Notes under the pieces: generated by a model | What the model saw: the letters and a program-made list of their open reading frames with translations, nothing else | Told to the model about the DNA's origin: nothing | Database searches by the model: none | Position numbers and translations under genes: made by a program | Part shown: positions 1 through 11,732 of the stretch, one piece after another | Numbering within the stretch: the first letter of the stretch is position 1 | Layout: each line of letters begins with the position of its first letter | From: Raphanus sativus | Lineage: Eukaryota > Streptophyta > Magnoliopsida > Brassicales > Brassicaceae | Direction: 5' to 3' | DNA length: 64,000 nucleotides | Assembly (NCBI RefSeq): GCF_000801105.2 | Contig: NC_079515.1 | Coordinates: 19,057,407 to 19,121,406, forward strand

Positions 1-1
1 T

Positions 2-3000
2 GAATCCATCTCAGTATCGAGTATCATCGATAAGTTACCACCTTCATGGAAAGATTTTAAACACATGTTAAAACATAAAAAGGAAGAGTTGTCTCTTGTA
101 CAACTTGGTAGCCATTTGCGCATAGAGGATTCTCTAAGAGCGCAAGAGGGAGAAAAACCCAAAAATAATGTGGCTAGTACTTCTTCCATCAATATGATGG
201 AGGAACGTGTGAGTTCTAAGAATAAAAAAAAGAGGAAACACTCTTTTAATAAAAACACTTACAATGGATCTAACAAAAAGTTTAAGAGCATTTGTTGGAA
301 TTGTAACAAGCCGGGTCACTTAAGTCGTGACTGCTGAGCAGGGAAGGATAAGAATAAAACGGGACAAAACCGTTTGGGACAAGTGTCTAAGGACCAAGGT
401 CCATCCACTCATCAAGGTCAAATCTCTGATTTTAAACCATATGTTAATGTGAATTATGTATCAAAGATTTATGAGGCATTTTATGTGCAGGATGATGAAG
501 TGGCATGGTGGATTGACTCGGGTGCAACAACACATGTTTGCAAGGATCGTGAATGGTTCACTACTTATGAGCAAGTTCAAGATGGAGTACTTCATATGGG
601 AAACGAGTCAACTACCCCTATCCTAGGTCGTGGAAAAGTGGTGTTAGAGTTTAGTTCTGGAAAAACCCTTGATCTCAAGGATGTACTTCATGTACATGGA
701 ATTAGGAAAAACTTAGTCTCTGGTAGTGTTTTAAATAAATATGGTTTTAAACAAGTGTATGAATCCGATAAGTATATCTTATCAAAGTGTGATGTATTTG
801 TTGGATTTGGATATTTCTGTAATCGAATGTTTATGCTTAATATTAATAAAGTTGTCAATTCTGTTTATATGTCAAGTTCTAGAAAAAATGATAGTTCTTT
901 GTGGCATGCTAGATTAGGCCATGTACATTATAATCGTATGATTAATATGTCTAAAGAAGGGTTAATTCCAACTTTTGATATAAATTTAGAAAAATGTAGT
1001 ACTTGTATGTTAACAAAAATAATTAGGCAACCATTTAAAAGCATTGAAAGAAATTCCGTAGTGCTAGGACTTATTCATAGTGATCTATGTGATTTGCATG
1101 CTACACCATCTTTAGGAAACAAGAAGTATTTTGCAACTTTCATAGATGATTATTCTCGTTTCTATTATGTATATTTATTACATGCTAAAGATGAGGCCCT
1201 AGATAAATTTAAGATTTATAAAACTGAAGTTGAATTAGAACAAAATGGTTTGATTAAGAAGTTACGCACTGATAGAGGTGGAGAGTATTATGATCCTGTA
1301 TATTTTCAGTCTGTAGGCATTATACATGAAACTACAGCTCCGTATACACCACAACAAAACGGTGTATCAGAAAGGAAAAATAGAATCCTAAAAGAAATGG
1401 TTAATTCCATGTTATCTTACTCGGGATTAAGTGACGGATTTTGGGGAGAAGCCATGTTAACGGCTTGTTATTTATTAAATAGAGTTCCTAATAAAAAGAA
1501 TAAAATTACCCCTTATGAACTTTGGTACAAGAGAAAACCAAATTTGAATTATCTTCGAGTTTGGGGATGTAGGGCTGTTGTAAGACTACCCCAACCCAAG
1601 ATTAAAACCTTGGGAGAGAGAGGTATTGATTGCATTTTTATTGGATATGCAGAGCATTCCAAAGCTTATAGGTTTTATGTAATAGAACCTAATGATTCAG
1701 TAGCAGTTCATACTGTAATTGAATCAAGAGATGCAATATTTGATGAAAATCGTTTTTCATCTATACCTATACCAAAGGACTTAGTTCCAAGTTCAAGTGG
1801 AATTAATAAAGGAGCTGAAACTTTTGTGCCTCCTGACATGTCACCTATGCTCCGTAGGAGCAAGCGAGGAAGGATTGAGAAATCATTTGGTCCTGATTTT
1901 CAAACATATTTAGTTGAAGGATCAAGAGATGAGATTGGTCTCCAACACTCATATTGTTATCATATTGATAATGATCCAAGAACTTATAGTGAGGCTATGA
2001 AGTCTCAAGATGTTGCTTTTTGGAAAGAAGCGATAAATGATGAGATGGACTCCATCATGGGAAATAATACTTGGATTTTATCGGATCTCCCACCTGGTTG
2101 CAAGCCTTTAGGCTGCAAATGGATCTTCAAAAGGAAGATGAAAGTTGATGGAACAATAGACAAGTTTAAAGCACGATTAGTTATTCAAGGCTTTAAACAA
2201 AGGGAAGGTATTGATTATTTCGATACATATGCTCCAGTCGCTAGGATCTCTTCTATAAGATTATTAATTGCTCTGGCAGCAATTAAAAACCTTGTGATTC
2301 ACCAAATGGATGTTAAGACAGCATTCTTAAATGGTATTTTAGAAGAAGAGGTGTATATGAAGCAACCAGAAGGTTTTATTATGCCTGGTAATGAGCATAA
2401 GGTGTGTAAATTGATCAAATCATTGTATGGGCTAAAGCAAGCACCTAAGCAGTGGCATCAAAGGTTTGATGAGGTTGTCTTATCAAATGGTTTTAAGTTA
2501 AACCAAGCAGATAAGTGTTTATATAGCAAATTTGATGATTCTGGAAACGGAGTAATCATTTGCTTGTATGTTGATGACATGTTAATCTTTGGTACTGACC
2601 TTAGACAAGTAGAGCTTACAAAAGTATTTTTGTCATCAAATTTTGCAATGAAAGATATGAGAGAGGTGGATGTGATTCTTGGAATTAGAATCAAACGTGA
2701 ACACGAAGGACTATCTTTGACACAATCTCATTACATTGAGAAAGTTCTTAAGAAGTACAATTGTGAGAATTGTTCTCCAATGAGCACTCCCATGGATCTG
2801 AGTGTGAAGCTTATGCCTAATACAGGACAAGCAGTATCACAACTCGAGTATTCGCAAGTTATTGGCTGCTTAATGTATGCCATGACGAGCACTAGGCCAG
2901 ATATAGCTTACGCTGTAGGGAGGTTGAGTAGATACACTAGTAATCCTAGTACTCAACATTGGCAAGCCTTAAAAAGAGTGCTCAAGTATTTGAAAGGAAC

Positions 3001-3514
3001 CATTAGTTATGGTTTGACATATGTCGGATTTTCTTCGGTGCTAGAAGGATATTCAGATGCAAGTTGGATTATCAACATAGAAGATCATTCTTCTACAAGT
3101 GGTTGGGTGTTTTTGCTTGGGGGAGGTGCCATTTCATGGGCTTCCAAGAAGCAAACTTGCATTACAAGTTCGACTATGGAGTCGGAATTCGTAGCATTAG
3201 CAGCTGCTGGTAAAGAGGCAGAATGGCTAAGAAATTTAGTGTACGATATTCCATTGTGGACGAAACCAGTATCACCAATTTCTATCCATTGTGATAGTCA
3301 AGCTACCTTGGCTAAGGCCTATAGCCAAGTGTATAATGGTAAGTCTAGACACCTGGGCGTTAGACATAGCGCAGTACGTGAGCTGATCACTCACGGGGTG
3401 ATTACGATAGAGTTTGTTTGGTCTCAACAAAATTTAGCTGATCATTTGACGAAAGGATTAGCTAGGGACTTAGTGATTAAGTCTGTTAAAGGGATGGGTG
3501 TAAAGTCCATTTGA
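2..3514 (+). pseudogene. copia gag-pol polyprotein with one in-frame stop
   Basis: This encodes the retrotransposon polyprotein. The gag C-terminus ends in a zinc knuckle (CWNCNKPGHLSRDC) at about 293-334. A TGA at 335-337 follows; the pol frame (374-3514) is the same frame, so the break is a nonsense change, plausibly CGA to TGA, rather than a programmed shift. Pol shows an aspartic protease (WIDSGATTH, near 510), the integrase zinc region (HxxLxH-type with CSTC) and D,D,E core with a [13 protein letters not shown] box near 1350, reverse transcriptase with YVDDMLIFG near 2570, and RNase H ([15 protein letters not shown]) near 3050-3200. The 1046-residue main frame has no other stops. Full gag is not present because the window starts inside it. 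Confidence 0.93.
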
Positions 3515-4050
3515 AATCTTTAATTGTGGGATACCCAATTCCCCTCTAATACGACGTTAGAGGCTGAATTCAATGTGGAAAGCCTACACTTAAAGATTGA
3601 AGCACATTATTATTATTATTATTATTTTTCATCCCAAGGTATGTGCTTGGACCTGCAAGAAAGAGATAGGTTGAAATATTAATCTTAATAAATACTTTGA
3701 AAAAATGCATTTGCAGGTGCATGACTGAAAGTATTTACCTGTATGAGTGTGAAGTGATGCCGCTTCAATAAGCTGGGACTTGGCTTTGTATGCGCTCAAG
3801 AATGGATAGGGACACATGGCTTATAATAGTGTCAAGTATAAACATTTAGAGTAGTGTGGAAACACATGTGTGTATTATCTTCATGTGCCCAAAATGGGTT
3901 GAAGGATTCAATCCGTAGGACATTTTGATTCTCGGACATTTGGAATGTGTAGTACACTAAGATGGAAATTCAATTATTCGAACATTTTCATTTATGCATG
4001 AGTTTGATATATGTATAATTTATTTAACAAATCTATGATTACACTTAAAT
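3515..4050 (+). other. Non-coding spacer between pol and 3' LTR
   Basis: This stretch of about 535 bp lies between the pol stop and the G-run. It has no convincing ORF. A short TTA microsatellite lies at 3607-3626. It is longer than the spacer in most copia elements. Confidence 0.6.
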
Positions 4051-4076
4051 GGGGGGGGGGGGGGGGGGGGGGGGGG
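4051..4076 (+). repeat. G26 homopolymer at the polypurine-tract position
   Basis: There are 26 consecutive G residues ending two bases before the LTR start (TG at 4079). This is where the polypurine primer for plus-strand synthesis should lie. The length may be affected by sequencing or assembly of the homopolymer. Confidence 0.9.
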
Positions 4077-4119
4077 AATGTTATATATTTAAGTGAATAG
4101 GTGTAATGTTTCAAGTGAA

Positions 4120-4362
4120 CCATTGCAATTGTTTGTATGAACAGTTGCAACTATAAAAACAAAACATTGCAACTATTGGTGATTGCAACCTTTGGTGAAT
4201 AACCATATTTATTATTGCAACTCTTGGTGATCAACCATTGTAACTCTTTATCTAACCATTGCAACTCTTCATTAACCATTGCAACTTTTGGTTTAACCAT
4301 TGCAACTCTTCATTAACCTTTGCAACTTTTGGTTTAACCATTGCAACTCTTGGTTGCAACTC
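4120..4362 (+). repeat. Short tandem repeats in U3 upstream of the TATA box
   Basis: An imperfect unit of about 20-22 bp containing CATTGCAACT(C/T)TT is repeated roughly ten times and ends just before the TATA box. Repeated U3 boxes act as enhancers in some plant copia elements such as Tnt1; that role here is inference. Confidence 0.75.
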
Positions 4363-4371
4363 TTCACTCTC

Positions 4372-4380
4372 TATATAAAG
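4372..4380 (+). promoter_or_regulatory. LTR TATA box
   Basis: TATATAAAG lies in the 3' LTR directly after the U3 repeat array and is the likely core promoter of the copia element. Confidence 0.65.
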
Positions 4381-4720
4381 AGATGTTGCCATTGGCAAAT
4401 GGATATAGAAAAATCAGAAACAAATAGAAGAGATTAGTAGTTAGTAAAAGAGAGAGAGATAAAAAGATTCATTGTTCAAAGATCATTAAAGATCTTTGAA
4501 GAAACACATATAAGCACTAAAGCTTTATTTGTTACTCTTGTATCTTAGCCTAGAACAAGAGTGAGACTTTGATTGTCTTATCCTACAAAGGGATTTCGTG
4601 TAACCCAAGGTTTGGAATAGGGTCGAAATACTCTTTAAAGAAAGTGACCTCGTGCGCGATTCAATCATTATCCAAATATATAATTCACCACTATTCGGGT
4701 TAGAACCCTAATAGCCAACA

Positions 4721-5150
4721 ACCTGAATACTCGAAGATGTTCAATATTCGGATTTCTACCTTTGAGAGCTTCATATGGCGTTTGTGAATTCAACACTCTA
4801 GTTGCGACTATATTGATAAGACTTTTGTCATGCCTAACTCCTTCTCCCCATAAATAATTTGATACGTTCATATTTTTAGTATGTTTCTAGTCATCTCCAA
4901 CAGAATTCTGTTTCGACGTTCTACTACTCATTTATGTTAAGGAGAAGAGGGAGAAGTTAGATAGATGTTTATTCATGAGGTTTCGCAAAACGACCTGAAT
5001 TCAATGGATATAAACTCGCCTCGCATGTCCGTTCTAAAATGATTAATAGTCTCCTTTGTTTCTCTTTTGACCATTGTTTTAAATTTCTTAAACTTGTCGA
5101 AGGCTTCGCCCTTTTCTTTCAAGAATATCAACCACATTTGACGTGAATAG

Positions 5151-5188
<38 letters not shown>

Positions 5189-6960
5189 GTATGTATGTAT
5201 GTATATATACACATCTGTTTTCCCGGCTGTAGGAGGTGTAATGGGTCAACATAAGTGGCCATGTGTAAGTTCAAGTGCTTGTGTGGCTCGATACGTTGTT
5301 GAATTTGGAAACAAGCGTCTTGCTTGTTTTCCAAGTAAGCACGATGCACATGTTTCACTCTCGACGGTAATGTTTGGTAATCATATTACCAGATGATCTT
5401 TCACTATTGATCTCATTGTGTTTTCTCCAATATGTCTCAGCATTGCATGCCATTACTAGAATCGGTTTGAGTAATGAGCTGAAAGCAATTAGCGTTTACA
5501 ATATTCATCAGAATTTTGTATAGTCGATTCTTTGATCTTTTCGCTTGTACAATGAGGTTTCCTTATTTTTCATGGAGTGTGAGATTTTTTTCTTTCATCC
5601 TAACTGAATGGCCTGTCCAAAACTAGTGATATTGCTTTTGAGATCTGGTATGAAGTACATACCGGCTAGCATCTTTTTCTCTATGGTTTGACTTATAAAT
5701 AGTATTGATCATTTGCCTTTGATGCCTATTATTGAATCATCACCAAATATTAGCTTCCATGTAATTGTCTCGTCAATATTTTTTAAGTAGTAACACTTAC
5801 TAGTCATATGATTACTTACCCCATTATCCAGGTACCATATTTTATCATTATCGGAACATGCTCCAAATTCTTTTGGTTTCATGTTTTTTCATTAAGATAG
5901 ACTACCTCATGCATCATTAAGTCATCAGCCTCTTGTGTGTCATCGTGTTTGTTCTCATATGATTCCTGAAGTTTTGGTAGTCTTTCGGGGCAAATAGAAG
6001 CAAAGAGTCCGTCTTTATCGCAACGAAAACAAGTGATTTTTGAGAGATCAATGGCTCGGAATGATCTTTCACGACCTCTTCCTCTATTATATAAACGTCC
6101 TCCTCGACCCATGTTTCGATAATCTCCTTTATACTCACGATTTGACTGAGTATGTTGTGTCTCCGAGTTTGCATACATCAACTTTCTTTGATCTTTTGAC
6201 CTTCTTCCTTGTCTTCACCAATCTGTTCTTCATAAGCTTTTACACAGCCAATGATGCCTTCGAAGCTTGTGATTTTTAAATCGAGAATTTGCTCAAGGGA
6301 TGCCAATAGTGTATATATTTCTTTCGGGGAAGCATTTTGAGAAATTTGTTAATTAGTTTTAGTTCTTCAATGTTATCTCCTAATGCAGCAGATTTCAAAG
6401 TTATTTATGATAACTTACCAACGAATTCATCGATTATTTCGGTGTCCTCATCTTCAAACTATCAAATTCTGTCATTAGGGTTTGTATCCTAGCTTCTCTG
6501 GCTTTATATGCTCCTAGATGTCGAGCTTTAATCGCGTCCCACACTTTCTTTGCAGGTTCAAGTTCTCCTACTCGTAAAATAAACGTTTATGTAATGGATT
6601 GGAAGAGGAGAGATATAGCCATGTCGTTTTTATCACTCTCATTTGTTTCACTCTCCATGATTTTCCAGACTTTTTATACTTTGATAAGAATCTTCATTCG
6701 TAATATCTCCCATTGCTCACTTTTTGTATTATGACGTTGCTCTAATATTAATTATTGTTCGAACATGTTCTTACGAACTCAAAGATTATAAGAATAATTC
6801 TCTCATTATCTCAAGAAAATAACTTAAAATTTAAGCTCTTTTACTGTTAAATGTTCAAATGTCTGAGAAAGTAATCTTTATCACTTAATCATCCAACCAA
6901 CTAATACCCAAAAAAAAAAAGAAACTCTCAGTTTTACTAAAATATTTATAAACTAAATAT
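4721..6960 (-). mobile_element. Older, decayed Ty1/copia element interrupted by the younger one
   Basis: Reading the minus strand from high to low coordinates there are: an LTR-like edge and a degenerate primer-binding site at 6739-6750 (compare TGGTATCAGAGC), gag remains (about 6730-5879) including the knuckle C-FR-C-DKDGLFASI-C where the usual His is Phe, a protease region with WYLDNG-SNHMTS near 5830-5790, the integrase zinc end and core (about 5400-4975; DYSRQMWLIFLKEK, FRTDMRGEF), and a post-core stretch with NYLWGE and TPYEAL near 4860-4770. Stops and frameshifts are frequent. The remainder lies left of the window. The LTR limit at about 6960 is approximate. Confidence 0.85.
5153..5182. 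repeat. (AT)n microsatellite
   Basis: About 15 AT units followed by GTAT-type repeats to about 5210. It expanded inside the integrase sequence of the decayed copia element. Confidence 0.9.
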
Positions 6961-7290
6961 AATCCTTAGCGATAATCGATTTATTTATTATTATAACTTC
7001 GATTTATTAAAAAATATATATACCAAGTATAAACTATTTAAATAATAAAAGGATGATAGTTTGAATATTCCAATTTAGATATTGTTGTCTAATCAAAGAT
7101 ACATCAAAAAAAGATATATCACAAGATTACATATATCTCAGAAATTTTAATTGTAGTATCTTGCATTACCTAGTCACCTAGCCTTATAAAATAATGGGTA
7201 TCTAGAAAAGGAACTTAAGTTGTTAGGATTTCTAGTATTGTTGTAATTACATGATTTGGACTTTTATTATCTGCAAAATTTTCAGGATGA
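6961..7290. other. AT-rich spacer
   Basis: AT-rich sequence between the copia LTR edge and the LINE poly(A). Nothing recognisable is seen; part of it may still be LTR. Confidence 0.4.
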
Positions 7291-8215
7291 ACTTTTTTTT
7301 TGACAACGAATGGCTATTTTATTATTCAAACTTGAGGTGGTCTGCGTCGGAATAGAACAAACAATAAAACAAAGCTCTATATGGACAGACCATGCAGTCC
7401 TAGTTAATAAAATCCGAAATCTGATTTTGTACTCCTGGAATATGAATGATCTTGAATTCTTGGAAGCATATCTGCAGAGTTTCTATCCTCTTCAGTTATG
7501 TTGGAAAGTTTGGCCAAGCATGAGACTCCTTATTCATAGAGATCAAATCCTTACAATCCGTCTCAAATCTCTGACATGCCGAGTGTTGAAACATACTCTC
7601 CATCGTCCATCATAGTGCTTTCACTTCTGAATGCAAGGCCGATTCTCGCCGTAGATAATTTTGTGTCCCCATAAGTTTAACATTCTCCAAGCTATCCATC
7701 CAAACTCATCTACACCCGTTGAACTGTGTTGTGGATGTCCAAAACCCATCTATCATACAGATATTACCCAATCTTAAGATTTGAGGTTCCTTGACACTAT
7801 GCTCTTATGGAATAGGTGACGCCATCTCGTTTGAATTAAACAAGTTTTGACATTCATTCTATGCATAATGAACTATCTCAGATGGATCTATGTCTATTCC
7901 CCTAAAGAATTTGTCATTTCGGGTCTTCCAAATATACCAGATTATTCAAAGATAAGGATCTATGTCTAATTCTGGTTCGACAATGATATTTTTTCTTCCG
8001 AATAAATAATCTATACTAGCATAATTACTCAGAACCAGAAAGATATCTGAACTTATTGGTGTTGTTAATAGGGACCAAGCTTGTAAAGATGACGAGCATT
8101 TGAAGATGGCGTGAATAACAGACTCTTCTTTTTCTTCATATCGTGGATAATAATTATCGCATCTCTTATTAAGCTATATCAAATTCTTTTTATCGCTACA
8201 TGACATGTTATCAAT
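7291..8215 (-). mobile_element. 3' end of a LINE (L1-type) with RNase H
   Basis: On the minus strand this is the end of a plant LINE ORF2. Going 5' to 3' there is a zinc-binding RT C-terminal segment (about 8215-7960), the link with IWYIWKTRND near 7925, then an RNase H-like domain (VWMDSL, ESALHSEVKAL, CQRFETDCKDLISM) and a C-terminus near 7330. A poly(A) tail reads as T-rich sequence at 7291-7300. Several stops and frameshifts show it is dead; the 5' part of the LINE is absent, as expected from 5' truncation on insertion. Confidence 0.8.
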
Positions 8216-8873
8216 TATCATATAAGATGACATATCTCTTGAGAACTTTTATCATCTAAGCAAATGGTTGAAGTTTAGTTACATTGAGTTTCAATACCTC
8301 ATTTTTTTCTTCAGTGTTCGATAAATTGAGTTCCAATACCTCATTTTCTTCCTCAGCCTTCAATAAATTCTGAGTTACCATTATCCAGGATGAATTTTAT
8401 AGTCTGGTAATTTACTCACTTTATTTTTAATGTATTTAAAATGTGACACAAGTTTGACTGATCCAGTTTAAATTATTAGATAATTTCACGTTTAAAAACG
8501 TGATCACTGATTTGAATTTTAGAGCATTTTCAATCTTTTTATTTTACAAAATTCTATTTTTGAGTGAATGTTTTTCAATTCTACTTTATAATGAAGTAAA
8601 ACTTAATCTTACTCTAAAAAAATGAAATAATCATACTCAGTATTTTAAATTTTACGCATTAATTAATTTTTTCATTCCAGATATAATAACTATAATAAAA
8701 TTTTTTTATTAGAATTGCTTTATTTGTTTTTTTGATCAACTGAATTGTTTATTAAATTTAGAATTGCTTTCCAAGATAAAATAAAACTAATGATTGGAAA
8801 TGGTTTCAGACATTAAAATAGAATTTCCTTATTAAAATAAAATAAAATTACACACTGGAAATGGTTTCAGATA
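8216..8873. other. AT-rich intergenic sequence
   Basis: No coding or repeat structure was recognised beyond short local duplications: TTGAGTT(T/C)CAATACCTCATTTT occurs twice near 8285 and 8327. Confidence 0.5.
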
Positions 8874-8875
8874 TA

Positions 8876-9114
8876 CTCCTTCCGTTTTATTTTATTTGTC
8901 GTTCTAGACTTCGACATACAGATTAATAAAATATTTAAGTTTGTATATTTACTAGATAAAAATATCATTACCAATACAGCTAACCAGATTTCAACCAATA
9001 GAAAAATAGCTTAGAATAAAAAGTTAATAAATTTTGTATTGAAATCATAAAACGACACTTATTTTGAAACAAAAATTTTGCTCTAAAACGACATATAATT
9101 CGAAACGGAAAGAG
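8876..9114. mobile_element. Stowaway-type MITE (Tc1/mariner, non-autonomous)
   Basis: This 239-bp element is bounded by inverted ends CTCCTTCCGTTTTATTTTA and a matching right end ...CGAAACGGAAAGAG. It is flanked by TA on both sides (8874-8875, 9115-9116). The CTCC(T/C)TCCGTTT terminus and TA target duplication are hallmarks of plant Stowaway elements. It has no coding capacity. Confidence 0.85.
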
Positions 9115-9116
9115 TA

Positions 9117-11325
9117 TATGTTAATTTTTCCTCATGTAGGAACCGCTAGATTACTTGGTTATTTTTGCCAGCATCTTTCCAAGATAATTAATGATCTAAT
9201 TGGTAAGAGGTGATAAAGTGTGACACTCCACCTTCATTTCATCATATTCATCTCTGCCCAGTCCCCAATGCATGTCTATTTCAAGCTATTCACCTAAAAT
9301 AAGAAATATTTAAACAATCCAGACAATCTAATTTTCTTATTTTAACTCTGATCAATCACTTCAACACTTACATTTTCTTTAAAGAATGTTAAATTAAATT
9401 CGAAAACAAAAAAAAATTACGACGTGTGTGCAGTCGTGTGTGTGACTGTTCTATAATTATATCTGCAATGATTCTGAAAGACTGAAGAAACACTAGATTG
9501 CTTTTCCAAAACTAAACAGCTACCGATCATAAGACCCCAATTGCTTTTCCAAACAAGGATTTACAATGTTAGGAACGAAGGGATTGGTCATTGCGTATAC
9601 CATTGTGCTCTACATGTAGCTCGTTTGATTTACAAAATAATCTCGAGGAGTTATTTCTTTAATTACTATTCTTGCAAAAAAAATGTAATGGAGTGTAGGA
9701 CTTAGATAAAAAAAATGGGCAGTAGGAAAGTGGGAGTGACAGGTTGGATTCCCAACTAAAAAGGCGACGGTTGGATTATTGCACCCACATATTTGAATTA
9801 GCAAAAATATTATTATTGTACCCACATATTTGAATTAGCAAAAATATTTACACAAATATAAATATATGTTAATATATAAATAAATGTTCAACAGTTTAAC
9901 AAAAAATATGTGCATATGATCAGTTATGGAGTTAATTGTGGAGAAAAGTATTCTCAGATAATATTTAAAGGTTGAAGTAATGGCATTTTAATCGTTTTCT
10001 AGCTATTACATTATTATTTATATATTAAAAGGTATAACCCTACAAACACTGTTCTTATCATCTGTCTGTTGATGGGATCTTTGTGCTTCAACATTAATAA
10101 TGATGTTTTATTTCCCTAAATTCTATGCTTAATCATGCTTTTCGGTAGATAATTGATGGATTAACTAACATCACATAATGATTAGCCATATTTGACCTCC
10201 CCATCTTCGCTTTTTCATTTATTTAATCTAATTGTAATCGAGTTGAATGTGAAGTTTCACCTCGTAATTTGTTCCCATACTAGTATTGAGCTGCCAATTT
10301 GGTCACTCTCTTTTGTTAAATCACTTCCCATGTTCACACGGATGTTATTAATTGAAAAATAGTTTTAAAATAGTTTATTTTATATGGTTATTAAATTGGA
10401 ATAAGGAATAAACTAAGTATCCAAGATAATGCTAAAGCTTTACAATAAGTATTGACAGACAAAAAGAAGAAGGTTAATGTTGGTTCTGGTTGTCGTTTAA
10501 CCGGTTTGGTTGAAGTGATCACTGTAAGAGTTGCAAAAAAGAAGAAGAAAAGAAGTATGCTCCTGAAACAAAATAGGTTCAAATGTTAAAAAACAAAACA
10601 AATAACAAAATAGGTTCAAGCCAGTTTGACTTCAATCATGACGATCACTGTAGACTGTAGTATGTGAATATATTAAACAATAAGAATATTCGGCTCTTCC
10701 ACGTACGGGATTATTAAAAATTACTCCACGTCTAGTTGATTTATACATTTGAATGTAATGAACTTATGGTTATAGTTGCATTTGGTGCGAGTGGTGAGCC
10801 AAAAAGGGAGAACTATACTATCCATTTAAATAAAGTTTTAAGAAGAATAACTAATTAGTGCTTAATTGATTAGCCAAAAGGCCCATAGTAGTTAATAAGT
10901 GAAACTGCATTGGTTGGTTTGGTGAAGCAGATGGAGATTTGCATGTCAAGCAATTCCAACAACAGCATGTTTTCCTGTAAACCCATGCTCTTTTTTTTAT
11001 CAACAAACCCATGCTCATACTGACGTAATTAACCACTATCTGATTTATTTGAGCTACGTAGTTATTGGACATATCATGCACACTACGCGCCATGGATAAA
11101 TGTCGAATTTTTATGATACAAGCCAGTTATCCGACAAAATAAGACTACATAAGACACATCTCCGAAAATCTGCAACCACCTGCTCCCCCGTGTTCGACCT
11201 GGAGTTCAGAATACTGCAATGTTGTGAATACGTGTCTACTCATTATAGAACTCCCACCGTGTCCTGCTACTGGTTCTAGGAATCCCAGACGCAACGGCCT
11301 TCGTTGAAATATTAACCCAACCATA
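9117..11325. other. Intergenic, no gene recognised
   Basis: AT-rich DNA. ORFs at 9610-9825 and 10391-10582 have no recognisable protein features and are treated as chance. A segment at about 11110-11320 is less AT-rich than its surroundings but I could not assign it. Confidence 0.5.
9783..9848. repeat. Tandem duplication of a 29-bp sequence
   Basis: The sequence ACCCACATATTTGAATTAGC and the following AAAATATT occur at 9783-9811 and again at 9820-9848 with an 8-bp spacer. Confidence 0.9.
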
Positions 11326-11405
11326 TACTACAAGAAAATATGCAATTACTGATAACAATGTCAATAGTTCAAAAATATACTATTTTTATTGTTTTGGGAC
11401 TGATC

Positions 11406-11524
11406 TATTATGGACAAAGGTCTCACAACTGGTATTGAAAATGATCCTTAGTAATATATAAGGTGGATAGTCCATTCCATTTATCACCAATTGGTTTTAG
11501 GTAGGAAGCCCATCTAGCTTAATA
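11406..11524 (+). repeat. Left LTR of TRIM
   Basis: It begins TATTATGG (the expected TG is mutated) and ends CTTAATA, directly abutting the primer-binding site. Confidence 0.82.
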
Positions 11525-11616
11525 TGGTATCAGAGTCCGATCTACGCAGTCCAACCCGATCCACATCGATCTGGTCCATATTTGGTCCATCGATATTTGC
11601 CCGATTATTCCGAAAT

Positions 11617-11732
11617 TGACGTTCAGAGAGCCACATCGGATATTAGAAGGGATCCTTAATAAAATATAAAGTGGATGTGCCATTCTACTTATCACCAATT
11701 AGTTTTAGGTTGTAAACCCGTCTGTCTTAACA
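11617..11732 (+). repeat. Right LTR of TRIM
   Basis: It begins TGACGTTCAG and ends CTTAACA. It is followed by the target duplication TGATC. Confidence 0.82.

Larger units (their letters stand above)
1..4720 (+). mobile_element. Ty1/copia LTR retrotransposon, 5' part outside window
   Basis: The window opens inside gag. Gag-pol runs to 3514, followed by about 565 bp of non-coding sequence, a polypurine tract that is now a run of 26 G (4051-4076), and a 3' LTR at 4079-4720. The LTR starts TGTT and ends AACA. The 5' LTR and target-site repeat are not visible. The element sits inside an older copia element of opposite strand, whose coding sequence resumes at 4721. Gag and pol share one frame, broken only by a TGA at 335-337, so the copy is young but probably not autonomous as it stands. 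Confidence 0.93.
4079..4720 (+). repeat. 3' LTR of the copia element
   Basis: The LTR is 642 bp, TGTT...AACA. U3 contains about ten imperfect copies of a motif related to AACCATTGCAACTCTT between 4120 and 4360, then a TATA box (TATATAAAG, 4372-4380). Transcription probably starts about 30 bp further on. The right edge at 4720 is set by the return of minus-strand integrase coding sequence at 4721. Confidence 0.85.
11406..11732 (+). mobile_element. Complete TRIM (terminal-repeat retrotransposon in miniature)
   Basis: Two direct repeats of about 116-119 bp (11406-11524 and 11617-11732) share the body GATCCTTA...AATATA, CCATTC, TTATCACCAATT, GTTTTAGGT and CTTAA. Between them, a primer-binding site TGGTATCAGAG starts at 11525, immediately after the left repeat; it fits initiator Met tRNA. 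The 5-bp target duplication TGATC occurs at 11401-11405 and 11733-11737. Total length is 327 bp with no coding capacity, matching the Katydid-like TRIM size class. The two LTRs differ at many positions, so the insertion is old. Confidence 0.88.

Noticed and set aside
7310..7615. 101-residue plus-strand ORF
   Set aside because: Antisense to the RNase H end of the minus-strand LINE, which explains the sequence.
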